Positions 53,505-61,571 of a DNA stretch of 64,000 bases are shown here, piece by piece. Under the pieces are notes generated by a model. The model worked only from the letters and a program-made list of their open reading frames with translations, was not told the origin of the DNA and made no database searches. Position 1 is the first letter of the stretch. Every line of letters starts with the position of its first letter. Source of the DNA: Aquipseudomonas alcaligenes NBRC 14159 (GTDB lineage: Bacteria; Pseudomonadota; Gammaproteobacteria; Pseudomonadales; Pseudomonadaceae); contig NZ_BATI01000021.1 of assembly GCF_000467105.1 (NCBI RefSeq), forward strand, positions 60,228 through 124,227. Reading direction: 5' to 3'. A program made the position numbers and the translations under genes.

Positions 53505-54931
53505 TCTGGCTGCGCAGCGACCTGCGCCTGCATGACAACACCGCCCTGAGCGCCGCCATGGCTGCCGGTCCGACCCTGGCGGTGTACCTGATCAGCCCCG
53601 AACAGTGGCGCGAGCACGACGATGCGGCATGCAAGGTCGACTTCTGGCTGCGCAACCTGGCCGCCCTGCACACCCAGCTGGCCGCACTCAACGTGCCGCT
53701 GCTGGTGCGCCAGGCGCCGCACTGGCGCGACGCGCCGCAGGTGCTCGGGGCGCTGTGCCGCGAACAGGCGATCGATTGCGTGTGGGTCAACGAGGAATAC
53801 GGCATCAACGAGCAGGCGCGCGACCGCGCCGTGCAGCAGCACCTGCGCCAGCAGGGCGTGAATCTGCGGTCCTGCCTGGACCAGCTGTTCTTCGCCCCCG
53901 GCAGCGTGCTGACCCAGGCCGGCAACTACTTTCAGGTCTACAGCCAGTTCCGCAAGGCCTGCTACCGCAACCTGCACACCGCCATCCCGCCGCTGGTGCC
54001 GACGCCGCAGCCACAGGCCGCGCTGCCCGTCGCCAGCGACCCGCTGCCGCTGGCAGTGGACGGCTTCGCCACGCCCGCGCCGGCCCTGCGCGAGCTCTGG
54101 CCCGCGGGCGAGGACGCGGCCCTGCGGCGCCTGGCCGACTTCGCCGAGGAACGCATGGCCTGGTACCAGGAGCGCCGCGACTTTCCCGCCATCGATGGCA
54201 CCAGCCAGTTGTCGCCCTACCTCGCCGCCGGCGTGATCTCGCCGCGCCAGTGCCTGCATGCCGCCCTGCGCATCAACCAGGGCGAATTCGACAGCGGCAA
54301 CCCCGGCGCGGTCTGCTGGGTCAATGAACTGCTGTGGCGCGAGTTCTACAAGCACATCCTGGTCGGCTACCCGCGGGTATCGCGGCACCGTGCCTTCCGC
54401 CTGGAGACCGAGGCCGTGCCGTGGCGCGATGCACCGAAGGACCTGGAAGCCTGGCAGCAGGGCCGTACCGGCATCCCCATCGTCGATGCGGCGATGCGCC
54501 AGCTGCTGGCCACCGGCTGGATGCACAACCGCCTGCGCATGGTGGTGGCGATGTTCTTCACCAAGAACCTGCTGCTCGACTGGCGCCTGGGTGAGCGCTT
54601 CTTCATGCAGCACCTGATCGACGGCGACCTGGCCGCGAACAACGGCGGCTGGCAGTGGAGCGCCTCCACCGGTACCGATGCGGCGCCCTACTTCCGCATC
54701 TTCAACCCGATCAGCCAGTCGCAGAAATTCGACCCGGATGGCCACTTCATCCGCACCTGGGTGCCGGAGCTCGCCGGGCTGAACAAGCGCGACATTCATG
54801 ATCCTTCGGCCATGGGCGGCCTGTTCGGTATGGCCGAGTACCCGCGCCCCATCGTCGATCTGGCCCGCTCGCGCGAACGCGCGCTGCAGGCCTTCAAGAA
54901 CCTGCCTTCCGCGGAGATGAGTGATGTCTGA
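53492..54931 (+). CDS. phrB: deoxyribodipyrimidine photolyase
   Basis: This 479-residue class I CPD photolyase repairs cyclobutane pyrimidine dimers with blue light. The N-terminal antenna domain begins MRQLIWLRSDLRLHDNTALS. The FAD-binding C-terminal domain has TSQLSPYLAAGVISPRQCLH, ELLWREFYKHILVGYPRVSR, the RTGIPIVDAAMRQL segment, MHNRLRMVVAMFFTKNLLLD, then NNGGWQWSASTGTDAAPYFR and RIFNPISQSQKFDPDGHFI. The full-length family pattern is intact. It overlaps the regulator upstream and the NTF2-like gene downstream by 8 bp. Confidence 0.97.
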   Translation: MRQLIWLRSDLRLHDNTALSAAMAAGPTLAVYLISPEQWREHDDAACKVDFWLRNLAALHTQLAALNVPLLVRQAPHWRDAPQVLGALCREQAIDCVWVNEEYGINEQARDRAVQQHLRQQGVNLRSCLDQLFFAPGSVLTQAGNYFQVYSQFRKACYRNLHTAIPPLVPTPQPQAALPVASDPLPLAVDGFATPAPALRELWPAGEDAALRRLADFAEERMAWYQERRDFPAIDGTSQLSPYLAAGVISPRQCLHAALRINQGEFDSGNPGAVCWVNELLWREFYKHILVGYPRVSRHRAFRLETEAVPWRDAPKDLEAWQQGRTGIPIVDAAMRQLLATGWMHNRLRMVVAMFFTKNLLLDWRLGERFFMQHLIDGDLAANNGGWQWSASTGTDAAPYFRIFNPISQSQKFDPDGHFIRTWVPELAGLNKRDIHDPSAMGGLFGMAEYPRPIVDLARSRERALQAFKNLPSAEMSDV

Positions 54932-55346
54932 TTTCCTGCGTCGCTTCGCCACCGAGTTCGCCGCGCTCGACGCCAGCAACCTGGCGCGCCTGGGCGAGCT
55001 GTACAGCGACGACGTGCTGTTCCGCGACCCGCTGCACGAGGTCCGCGGCCTGCCGGCGCTGCAACGCTACTTCGCCGAGATGTATGCCAACGTCGGCCGT
55101 CTCGACTTCGACTTCCACGGTTTCGACCAGGTGTGCGACGGCGAGGGCTACCTGCGCTGGACCATGCACTTTCGCCACCCGCGCCTGCGCGGCGGCGCGC
55201 CGATCAGCGTCGACGGCTGCTCGCACCTGCTGTGGTGGGACAAGGTCTACCAGCACCGCGACTATTTCGACGCCGGTGCCATGCTCTATGAACACTTGCC
55301 GCTGATGGGCGGCGTCATCGCCTGGCTGAAACGGAGGTTGGCATGA
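54924..55346 (+). CDS. NTF2/SnoaL-like protein
   Basis: This 140-residue protein has the NTF2-like cone fold: an N-terminal helix FLRRFATEFAALDASNLARL, then LYSDDVLFRDPLHEVRGL, LPALQRYFAEMYANVG and GYLRWTMHFRHPRL. Catalytic assignment is not possible. Proteins of this type accompany photolyase and fatty-acid-modifying genes in singlet-oxygen regulons. It overlaps the SDR gene by 4 bp. Confidence 0.85.
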   Translation: MSDFLRRFATEFAALDASNLARLGELYSDDVLFRDPLHEVRGLPALQRYFAEMYANVGRLDFDFHGFDQVCDGEGYLRWTMHFRHPRLRGGAPISVDGCSHLLWWDKVYQHRDYFDAGAMLYEHLPLMGGVIAWLKRRLA

Positions 55347-56101
55347 GCAGACGTATCTGGTTGACCGGCGCCAGCAGCGGCATCGGCGCCGCCCTGGCCG
55401 AAGTGCTGTTGCAGCAGGGCCACCGCCTGGCCCTCAGCGCGCGCAATGCCGGCGCCCTGCATGCGCTGGCCGAGCGCTACCCCGGCCAGGTGCTGCAGGC
55501 GCCCGGCGACCTCACCGACCCCGAGCAGGTGCGCGCCATTGGCGAACGCATCGGCGAGCACTGGGGCGCGCTGGATCAGGCCATCCTCAACGCCGGCACC
55601 TGCGAGTACGTCGATGTGCAGGACTTCCAGGCCGCCATGGTCGAGCGGGTGATGCGCGCCAACCTGTTCTCCGCCGCCCACTGCGTGGAAGCCGCCCTGC
55701 CGCTGCTGCGCCAGGGCGAGCGCCCGCACCTGGTGGCGGTGTCCAGCTCGGTGACCTTCCTGCCGCTGCCGCGCGCCGAAGCCTACGGCGCGTCCAAGGC
55801 GGCCATGAGCTACCTGTTCGACACCCTGCGCGTCGACCTGGCCGCCGAAGGCATCGCCGTCACCCTGGTCAGCCCCGGCTTCGTCGACACCCCGCTGACG
55901 CAGAAGAACGACTTCCCCATGCCGATGCGCTGGCCGGTGGAAAAGGCCGCGCGGCACATCGCCCTGAAACTGGACCGGCAGCCCTACCACATCGCCTTCC
56001 CCGGTCCCTTCATCGCCATCCTGCGCCTGCTCGGCAGCCTGCCCAAGGGCCTGCAGCTGGCACTGGGCAAACGACTCTCCCGCACGGAATCGCACTCATG
56101 A
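55343..56101 (+). CDS. short-chain dehydrogenase/reductase
   Basis: This 252-residue SDR has the NAD(P)-binding loop LTGASSGIGAALAEVL, the NAG motif LNAGTCEYVD, Ser in VSSSVTFLP and the catalytic YGASKAAMSYLF (Tyr-x-x-x-Lys). Its C-terminus includes SPGFVDTPLTQKNDFPMPM. The substrate is unknown; context suggests a lipid or lipid-derived aldehyde. ATGA overlaps couple it to the genes on both sides. Confidence 0.92.
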   Translation: MSRRIWLTGASSGIGAALAEVLLQQGHRLALSARNAGALHALAERYPGQVLQAPGDLTDPEQVRAIGERIGEHWGALDQAILNAGTCEYVDVQDFQAAMVERVMRANLFSAAHCVEAALPLLRQGERPHLVAVSSSVTFLPLPRAEAYGASKAAMSYLFDTLRVDLAAEGIAVTLVSPGFVDTPLTQKNDFPMPMRWPVEKAARHIALKLDRQPYHIAFPGPFIAILRLLGSLPKGLQLALGKRLSRTESHS

Positions 56102-57345
56102 AAATCGCCATCGTCGGCAGCGGCATCGCCGGCCTGACCTGCGCCTACCTGCTGCAGCGCCAGCACCAGATCACCCTGTTCGAGGCCAGTGACTGGGTCG
56201 GCGGCCATACCCATACGGTGGATGTCGAGGTGCAGGGCCAGCCCTTCGCCATCGACACCGGCTTCATCGTGTTCAACGACTGGACCTACCCCAACTTCAT
56301 CCGCCTGCTGGACCAGCTCGGCGTCGCCTCGCAACCCACCGAGATGAGCTTCTCGGTGCATGACCCGGCCAGCGGCGCCGAATACAACGGCAACAACCTC
56401 AACAGCCTCTTCGCCCAGCGCAGCAACCTGTTGCGCCCGGCCTTCTGGGGCATGCTGCGCGACATCCTGCGCTTCAACCGCGAGGCCCAGTTCGACCTCG
56501 CCGAACAGCGCATCGCCGCCGACCTGACGCTCGGCCAGTACCTGCAGCAGCGCGGCTATGGCCAGCGCTTCATCGACCACTACATCGTGCCGATGGGCGC
56601 GGCGATCTGGTCCATGTCGCTGGCCGACATGCTGCAGTTCCCCCTGCAGTTCTTCGTGCGCTTCTTCAAGAACCACGGCCTGCTATCGGTCAGCGATCGC
56701 CCGCAGTGGCGGGTCATTTCCGGCGGCTCGCGCAGCTACGTGGCGCCGCTGAGTGCCGGCTTCGCCGAACACATCCGCCTGAACTGCCCGGTGCAGCGCG
56801 TGGAGCGTGATGCCGAAGGCGTCACCCTGCACAGCGCGGCCGGCGTCGAGCGTTTCGACAAGGTGGTGTTCGCCTGCCACAGCGACCAGGCGCTGGCCCT
56901 GCTGGCCACGCCGAGCGCCGCCGAACGCGACATCCTCGGCGCACTGCGCTACGCCGACAACGACGTGGTGCTGCACACCGACACGCGCCTGCTGCCCAAG
57001 CGGCCGCTGGCCTGGGCCAGCTGGAACTACCGCCTCGGCGGGCCGGTGGGCCAACCGGCGGCGGTGACCTACAACATGAACATCCTGCAGGGCATCCGCA
57101 GCGCGACCACCTTCTGCGTCAGCCTCAACCAGACCGACGCCATCGACCCGGCGCACATCCTCGGCCGCTACCGCTACGCCCACCCGCAATACAGCCTCGA
57201 CGGCCTGCGCGCCCAGGCACGCTGGCAGGAACTGCTCGGCGAACAGCACAGCTACTACTGCGGCGCCTACTGGGCCAACGGCTTCCATGAGGACGGCGTG
57301 GTCAGCGCCCTGCGCGTCGCCGAAGCCTTCGGGGAGCGCCTGTGA
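56098..57345 (+). CDS. FAD-dependent amine-oxidase-type oxidoreductase
   Basis: This 415-residue flavoprotein has the Rossmann motif KIAIVGSGIAGLTCAYLLQR and LFEASDWVGGHTHTVDVEV near the N-terminus, and VISGGSRSYVAPLSAGFAEH in the middle. The C-terminal FAD contact is QHSYYCGAYWANGFHEDGVV. Members of this group sit beside cyclopropane-synthase-like genes and are proposed desaturases or oxidases of acyl chains. In Rhodobacter a homologous group has been linked to furan fatty acid formation (recalled, not checked). Confidence 0.88.
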   Translation: MKIAIVGSGIAGLTCAYLLQRQHQITLFEASDWVGGHTHTVDVEVQGQPFAIDTGFIVFNDWTYPNFIRLLDQLGVASQPTEMSFSVHDPASGAEYNGNNLNSLFAQRSNLLRPAFWGMLRDILRFNREAQFDLAEQRIAADLTLGQYLQQRGYGQRFIDHYIVPMGAAIWSMSLADMLQFPLQFFVRFFKNHGLLSVSDRPQWRVISGGSRSYVAPLSAGFAEHIRLNCPVQRVERDAEGVTLHSAAGVERFDKVVFACHSDQALALLATPSAAERDILGALRYADNDVVLHTDTRLLPKRPLAWASWNYRLGGPVGQPAAVTYNMNILQGIRSATTFCVSLNQTDAIDPAHILGRYRYAHPQYSLDGLRAQARWQELLGEQHSYYCGAYWANGFHEDGVVSALRVAEAFGERL

Positions 57346-58133
57346 ACAGTGCGCTGTACCAGGGCTGGGTGAGCCATCGGCGGCATCTGCCGCGTGGCCA
57401 CGCCTTCCGCTATCGCATCGGCCTGCTCTACCTCGACCTGGCCGAGCGCGATGCCGTGCTCGGTCTGTCGCCGCTGGCCGGTCACTCGCGCTGGGCGCCC
57501 TTCACCCTGCGCGAAACGGATTTCCTGCCGCAGTTCACCACCCGGGGCGTGGCCCTCGCCGACGCCGTGCGCCAGTGCGTGGCGCGCGCCCTGGGCGAGG
57601 CGCCGCGCGGGCGCATCTGCCTGCTGGCGCAACCACGCAGCTGGGGCCTGGCGTTCAATCCGGCCAGCTTCTTCTACTGCTTCGACGAGCAGGAGCGGCT
57701 GGTGGCGATCCTCTGCGAAGTCAGCAACACGCCCTGGCGCGAACGCTACCACTACGTGCTGCCGACCCACGCCGAAGGCGAATCGCGCCACCGCGTGGCC
57801 AAGAGCTTCCACGTCTCGCCCTTCCTGCCGCGTGAACTGGAATACCGCATGCGCTACAGCCAGCCCGGCGAGCGCCTGATGGTGCACATGGAGGACTGGC
57901 AGGGCGCCGACAAGCTGTTCGAGGCCGGCCTCGGCCTGAGCCGTGTCGAACTCAACCGCGCCAGCCTGCATCGCCACCTGCTGGCCTTTCCCTGGATGAG
58001 CGCCAAGACCGTGCTTGGCATCTACTGGCAGGCGCTGCGCCTGCTGCTCAAACGCACCCCGATCTTTTCCCACAGCGCCGCGGACGGAGAATTCCGCAGC
58101 GCCCATCTGGAGCCCCGCCATGAAGAGTCCTGA
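57342..58133 (+). CDS. DUF1365 protein
   Basis: This 263-residue protein starts at GTG, overlapping the flavoprotein stop. Segments GWVSHRRHLPRGHAFRYRIG and LLYLDLAERDAVLGLSPLAG open the domain, followed by LAQPRSWGLAFNPASFFYCF, EVSNTPWRERYHYVLP and VAKSFHVSPFLPRELEYRM. DUF1365 is always found with the flavoprotein and methyltransferase partners, so it probably acts on the same lipid. The activity is unknown. Confidence 0.9.
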   Translation: MNSALYQGWVSHRRHLPRGHAFRYRIGLLYLDLAERDAVLGLSPLAGHSRWAPFTLRETDFLPQFTTRGVALADAVRQCVARALGEAPRGRICLLAQPRSWGLAFNPASFFYCFDEQERLVAILCEVSNTPWRERYHYVLPTHAEGESRHRVAKSFHVSPFLPRELEYRMRYSQPGERLMVHMEDWQGADKLFEAGLGLSRVELNRASLHRHLLAFPWMSAKTVLGIYWQALRLLLKRTPIFSHSAADGEFRSAHLEPRHEES

Positions 58134-59394
58134 CCTTACCTCCGCGAAAACCAGCGTGCGCGCCGGCAACGGTATTGGCGCCAGCCTGCTCAAACGCGCC
58201 GTGCTGCGCCAGCTCGGCCAGCTGCACCATGGCCAGCTGGCGATCATCGAGGATGGCGAGCGGCAGACCTTCGGCCGGGCCGGCTCGGTGCTGCACGCGG
58301 AAATCCAGGTACAGGATGCCGCCGTCTGGGCGATGGTCGCCGGCAACGGCTCGATCGGCGCTGGCGAGGCCTACATCCACGGCTACTGGACCACGCCGGA
58401 CCTGACCGCGGTGATCCGCATCTTCGTCGCCAACCTCGATGTGCTGGATGGCATGGAGCGCGGCCTGGCCCTGCTCGGCCGGCCGCTGCTGCAGGGCCTG
58501 CACTGGCTCAACCGCAACACCCGGCAGGGCTCGCGCAAGAACATCGCCGCCCACTATGACCTGGGCAACGAGCTGTTCGAGCAGTTCCTCGACCCGACCA
58601 TGATGTACTCGGCGGCCATGTTCCAGGGCGCCGACGACACGCTGGAACAGGCACAGCTGAACAAGCTCGAGCGCATCTGCCAGAAGCTCGACCTCAAGCC
58701 CGAAGACCACCTGCTGGAAATCGGCACGGGCTGGGGCAGCATGGCCCTGTATGCCGCCAGCCACTATGGCTGCCGCGTGACCACCACCACCCTGTCGCGC
58801 CAGCAGTACGAGTACACCCGCCAGCGCATCGCCGAACAGGGCCTGGAAGACCGCGTGACCTTGCTGCTGGAGGACTACCGCGACCTGCGGGGCCAGTACG
58901 ACAAGCTGGTGTCGATCGAGATGATCGAGGCCGTCGGCCATCGCTTCCTGCCCACCTATTTCAAGCAGTGCGCGCACCTGCTCAAGGACGACGGGCTGAT
59001 GCTGCTGCAGGCCATCACCATCCGCGACCAGCGCTACGAGCAGGCGCGCAAGTCGGTGGACTTCATCCAGCGCTACATCTTCCCCGGCGGCGCCCTGCCC
59101 TCGGTGAACAAGATGTTGCAGGTGATCAGCACCGAGACCGACCTCAACCTGCATCACATGGAGGACTTCGGCCTGCACTACGCGCGCACCCTGCGCCTGT
59201 GGCACGACAACCTGCGCCAGGCCCGTCATCGCCTGGAGCAGATCGGCTACGACGACTACTTCTACCGCCTGTGGGAGTTCTACCTGTGCTACTGCGAGGG
59301 CGGCTTCCTCGAACGCACCATCGGCACCGCCCAGCTGCTGCTGGCCAAGCCCGGCGCGCGCCCGGCGCCGCTGCTCGGCCACTTCGGCGCCTGA
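58120..59394 (+). CDS. cyclopropane-fatty-acid-synthase-like methyltransferase
   Basis: This 424-residue SAM-dependent enzyme has an N-terminal lipid-binding region, SRKNIAAHYDLGNELFEQFL, the SAM loop HLLEIGTGWGSMALYAASHY and VSIEMIEAVGHRFLPTYFKQ. Compared with E. coli Cfa, the loop that holds a bicarbonate-ligand cysteine reads MMYSAAMFQG (Ala instead of Cys), the ligand histidine region reads LLQAITIRDQ, and the FPxGCLPS cysteine is Ala in FPGGALPS. This points to the UfaM-like branch, which methylates acyl chains, rather than true cyclopropanation. It overlaps the DUF1365 gene by 14 bp. Confidence 0.88.
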   Translation: MKSPDLTSAKTSVRAGNGIGASLLKRAVLRQLGQLHHGQLAIIEDGERQTFGRAGSVLHAEIQVQDAAVWAMVAGNGSIGAGEAYIHGYWTTPDLTAVIRIFVANLDVLDGMERGLALLGRPLLQGLHWLNRNTRQGSRKNIAAHYDLGNELFEQFLDPTMMYSAAMFQGADDTLEQAQLNKLERICQKLDLKPEDHLLEIGTGWGSMALYAASHYGCRVTTTTLSRQQYEYTRQRIAEQGLEDRVTLLLEDYRDLRGQYDKLVSIEMIEAVGHRFLPTYFKQCAHLLKDDGLMLLQAITIRDQRYEQARKSVDFIQRYIFPGGALPSVNKMLQVISTETDLNLHHMEDFGLHYARTLRLWHDNLRQARHRLEQIGYDDYFYRLWEFYLCYCEGGFLERTIGTAQLLLAKPGARPAPLLGHFGA

Positions 59395-59401
59395 GCCCAC
59401 G

Positions 59402-59427
59402 CCCCTCTCCCTGCACGGGGAGAGGGC
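59402..59427. repeat. short CCCTCTCCC hairpin after the methyltransferase gene
   Basis: CCCTCTCCC, TGCAC, GGGGAGAGGG: one short unit of the repeat family also found in the urt and ure operons. It lies between the methyltransferase and DUF2878 genes. Confidence 0.7.
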
Positions 59428-59456
59428 CCTCCCCGCCACGCAGAGCCTCGCTGCCC

Positions 59457-59981
59457 ATGCTCACCGCTCCCCGCTCGCTGATTCTCAACGCCGTGCTGTT
59501 CCAGGTCGGCTGGTTCGCCTGCATCTTCGGCGCCCGGCACCCCTGGCTGCTGGCGGTGGCCCTGGCCTGCCTGGTCGCGCATTTCCTCTGGGTCGCCAGC
59601 TGGCGCACCGAGGGCCGCCTGGTGGCCAGCGTGACGCTGTTCGGCTGCGCGCTGGACAGCTTCCTGCTCAACCTCGGCGTGTTCGACTTCGTCGGCGACA
59701 GCCCTCTGTTGCCGGTCTGGCTCGCCCTGCTGTGGGCGCTGTTTGCCACCACGCTGAATCACAGCCTGGCCTGGAGCGCCCGCCCCTGGTGGCTGAGCAG
59801 CCTGCTCGGCGCGCTGGCCGGGCCGCTGTCCTACCTGGCCGGCGCGCGCCTGGCGGACGTCGGCCTGCCCCTGGGGCAATGGCCGACCCTGCTGCTGCTC
59901 TCGGCAGTCTGGGCGGCGGTGATGCTGGTGGTGCACGGATTCGCGGGGGTGTACCGGCTGCGTGCCCGCCAGATCGGCTGA
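59457..59981 (+). CDS. DUF2878 membrane protein
   Basis: This 174-residue protein has about five hydrophobic segments, among them LNAVLFQVGWFACIFGA, WLLAVALACLVAHFLWV, VWLALLWALFATTLNHSLAW and LLLLSAVWAAVMLVVHGFAG. The N-QVGW and TTLNHSLAW patterns are family features. DUF2878 genes close the flavoprotein/DUF1365/methyltransferase cluster in several genera. The role is unknown. The gene follows the repeat by 30 bp, on the same strand. Confidence 0.85.
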   Translation: MLTAPRSLILNAVLFQVGWFACIFGARHPWLLAVALACLVAHFLWVASWRTEGRLVASVTLFGCALDSFLLNLGVFDFVGDSPLLPVWLALLWALFATTLNHSLAWSARPWWLSSLLGALAGPLSYLAGARLADVGLPLGQWPTLLLLSAVWAAVMLVVHGFAGVYRLRARQIG

Positions 59982-59988
59982 TCAGCAC

Positions 59989-60028
59989 GTTCAGCAACGG
60001 TTCAGCCAGGGTTCAGCAGGCGTTCAGC
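59989..60028 (+). promoter_or_regulatory. four GTTCAGC direct repeats with 11-bp period
   Basis: GTTCAGC begins at 59989, 60000, 60011 and 60022, exactly 11 bp apart each time. Direct repeats with an 11-bp period are the standard site of OmpR/PhoB-family response regulators. The array ends about 50 bp before the SlyB-like ATG, and TACTCT at 60039-60044 could be the -10. Confidence 0.65.
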
Positions 60029-60079
60029 GAGCGGCACGTACTCTGTAGCCATCTCCAAGATGTCCACGAGGACCTAGCC

Positions 60080-60547
60080 ATGCAACGCTTCCCGACCCTG
60101 CTGCTGACTGCCAGCCTGAGCACCGTTCTGCTGCTGAGCGGCTGCGCCTCCAACCTCAACGGTTCCACCTATTCGCGCGCCGATGCCCGCGCCGTGCAGA
60201 CGGTGCGCCTGGGCACCATCGAGTCGCTGCGCCCGGTACAGATCGAAGGCACCCGCACGCCGATCGGTGCCATCGCCGGCGCCGCGGTGGGCGGTATTGC
60301 CGGCAGCGGAGTCGGCGGCGGCCGTGGCAGCAGCATTGCCACCGTGCTCGGCGGCGTAGCCGGCGGCATGGCCGGGGCGGCAGCCGAGGAAGGCCTGACG
60401 CGCAGCCAGGGTGTGGAGATCACCGTGCGCGAGGACGACGGCAACCTGCGCGCCTATGTGCAGGAGGTCGACCCAGCCCAGCAGTTCCGCGTCGGCGACC
60501 GCGTGCGCATCGCCTCAGTCAACGGCGCCAGTCGCGTCACCCTGTAA
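60080..60547 (+). CDS. SlyB/PcpY-like glycine-zipper outer-membrane lipoprotein
   Basis: This 155-residue lipoprotein has lipobox VLLLSGC (Cys22) and a central glycine zipper IGAIAGAAVGGIAGSGVGGG, then GVAGGMAGAAAEEGLTRSQG. The C-terminal domain has VEITVREDDGNLRAYVQEVD and FRVGDRVRIA. It belongs to the SlyB family, which stabilises the outer membrane and is controlled by PhoP in enterics. The upstream 11-bp repeats fit control by a two-component system. Confidence 0.88.
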   Translation: MQRFPTLLLTASLSTVLLLSGCASNLNGSTYSRADARAVQTVRLGTIESLRPVQIEGTRTPIGAIAGAAVGGIAGSGVGGGRGSSIATVLGGVAGGMAGAAAEEGLTRSQGVEITVREDDGNLRAYVQEVDPAQQFRVGDRVRIASVNGASRVTL

Positions 60548-60607
60548 GGCATGGCCGTGGTCGGCCGGATGAGCAGGCCGCGCGGGACTGCCGTACACTG
60601 CGCGGCC

Positions 60608-60913
60608 ATGAGCACCATTCCCCACCTGCAACTTCCAGCCGACGATGCCAGCTGCAGCAACTGCGCGGCCTGCTGCTGTCAGCTGGAAGTCATGCTGATC
60701 ACCAAGACCGGCGTACCGCAGCGCTTCATCACCACCGACGCCTGGGGCGGCGAAGTGATGCACCGCCTGGACGACGGCTGGTGCGCAGCGCTGGACCGCG
60801 ACAGCATGCGCTGCACCATCTATGAGGTGCGCCCGCTGATCTGCCGCGAATTCGAGATGGGCTCGGCCGAGTGCCGTGACGAGCGCCAGGGCATGACCGC
60901 CATCTACCGCTGA
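60608..60913 (+). CDS. YkgJ-family cysteine cluster protein
   Basis: The product is 101 residues with cysteine motifs CSNCAACCCQ near residue 16, DGWCAALDRDSMRCTIY and RPLICREFEMGSAECRDER. This is the pattern of the YkgJ/UPF0153 family, thought to chelate zinc or iron. The function is unknown. A bidirectional terminator follows. Confidence 0.88.
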   Translation: MSTIPHLQLPADDASCSNCAACCCQLEVMLITKTGVPQRFITTDAWGGEVMHRLDDGWCAALDRDSMRCTIYEVRPLICREFEMGSAECRDERQGMTAIYR

Positions 60914-60924
60914 ACATCAGCCAC

Positions 60925-60953
60925 AAAAAAGCCGGGCCCAGGCCCGGCTTTAT
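60925..60953. terminator. bidirectional terminator between the YkgJ-type gene and pagL
   Basis: AAAAAAGCCGGGCC, CA, GGCCCGGCTTTAT: an 8-bp GC stem with A- and T-tracts on the two sides, between two convergent genes. Confidence 0.85.
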
Positions 60954-60968
60954 CACATCCCGTGTTGC

Positions 60969-61481
60969 TTAGAAGCTCGTGCGGTAATGCAGGGTGTAGG
61001 CTTCGACGCCGTCGTTGGGCTGCTTGATACCCGCGTTGGAGTAGTGCAGCGCGCGAATGCCGACCTCCTGGCCGGAGAAACGCAGGCCGGCACCGAGACG
61101 ATCCTCGAACTGGAAGGACGAGCCCAGGTCGTTGTCTTCCAGGTCGGTATCGGCGAAGGCGGCGACGCCGATACCGGCCTCGATGTAGGGCTGCACGCTC
61201 TCGCCGGCGAACTCGTAGACAAATACCGGGCTGAACGACAGGCTGTGGTTGCTCGACGTCTCGTCACCGTCCCAGTAGGTGTAGCCGGCATCCCAGTAGC
61301 CGGTCAGGCGGCCGACACTGCTTTGCCACCAGCTGGTGTCCCAGTTCCACTGGGCACCGAGGCGGTAGACCATGTTGGAGTCGCCGCTCTGACCGATGGC
61401 GGCGGTGAAGTCCACGGCCTGCGCGGACAGGCTCCCCAGCGCAAGGGCCGCCGCAGCGGCCAGAGAAAGGATCTTTTTCAT
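60969..61481 (-). CDS. pagL: lipid A 3-O-deacylase PagL
   Basis: This 170-residue outer-membrane beta-barrel removes the 3-O-acyl chain of lipid A. The signal peptide is MKKILSLAAAAALALGSLSA. The barrel ends with a C-terminal Phe, and the catalytic residues are visible as HYSNAGI (His and Ser) and NDGVEAYTLHY (Glu). FEDRLGAGLRF is a typical strand. The gene is convergent with the YkgJ-type gene and precedes murI on the same strand as expected in Pseudomonas. Confidence 0.93.
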   Translation of the reverse strand: MKKILSLAAAAALALGSLSAQAVDFTAAIGQSGDSNMVYRLGAQWNWDTSWWQSSVGRLTGYWDAGYTYWDGDETSSNHSLSFSPVFVYEFAGESVQPYIEAGIGVAAFADTDLEDNDLGSSFQFEDRLGAGLRFSGQEVGIRALHYSNAGIKQPNDGVEAYTLHYRTSF

Positions 61482-61571
61482 TTTTACGTCCTGTACGGAA
61501 ATGAAACGGCGATAAAGGCGCACAAAAGAGTATAGAAATTGCCGCCCCGAAGGAAAGCCGCCGCCCCGCCT

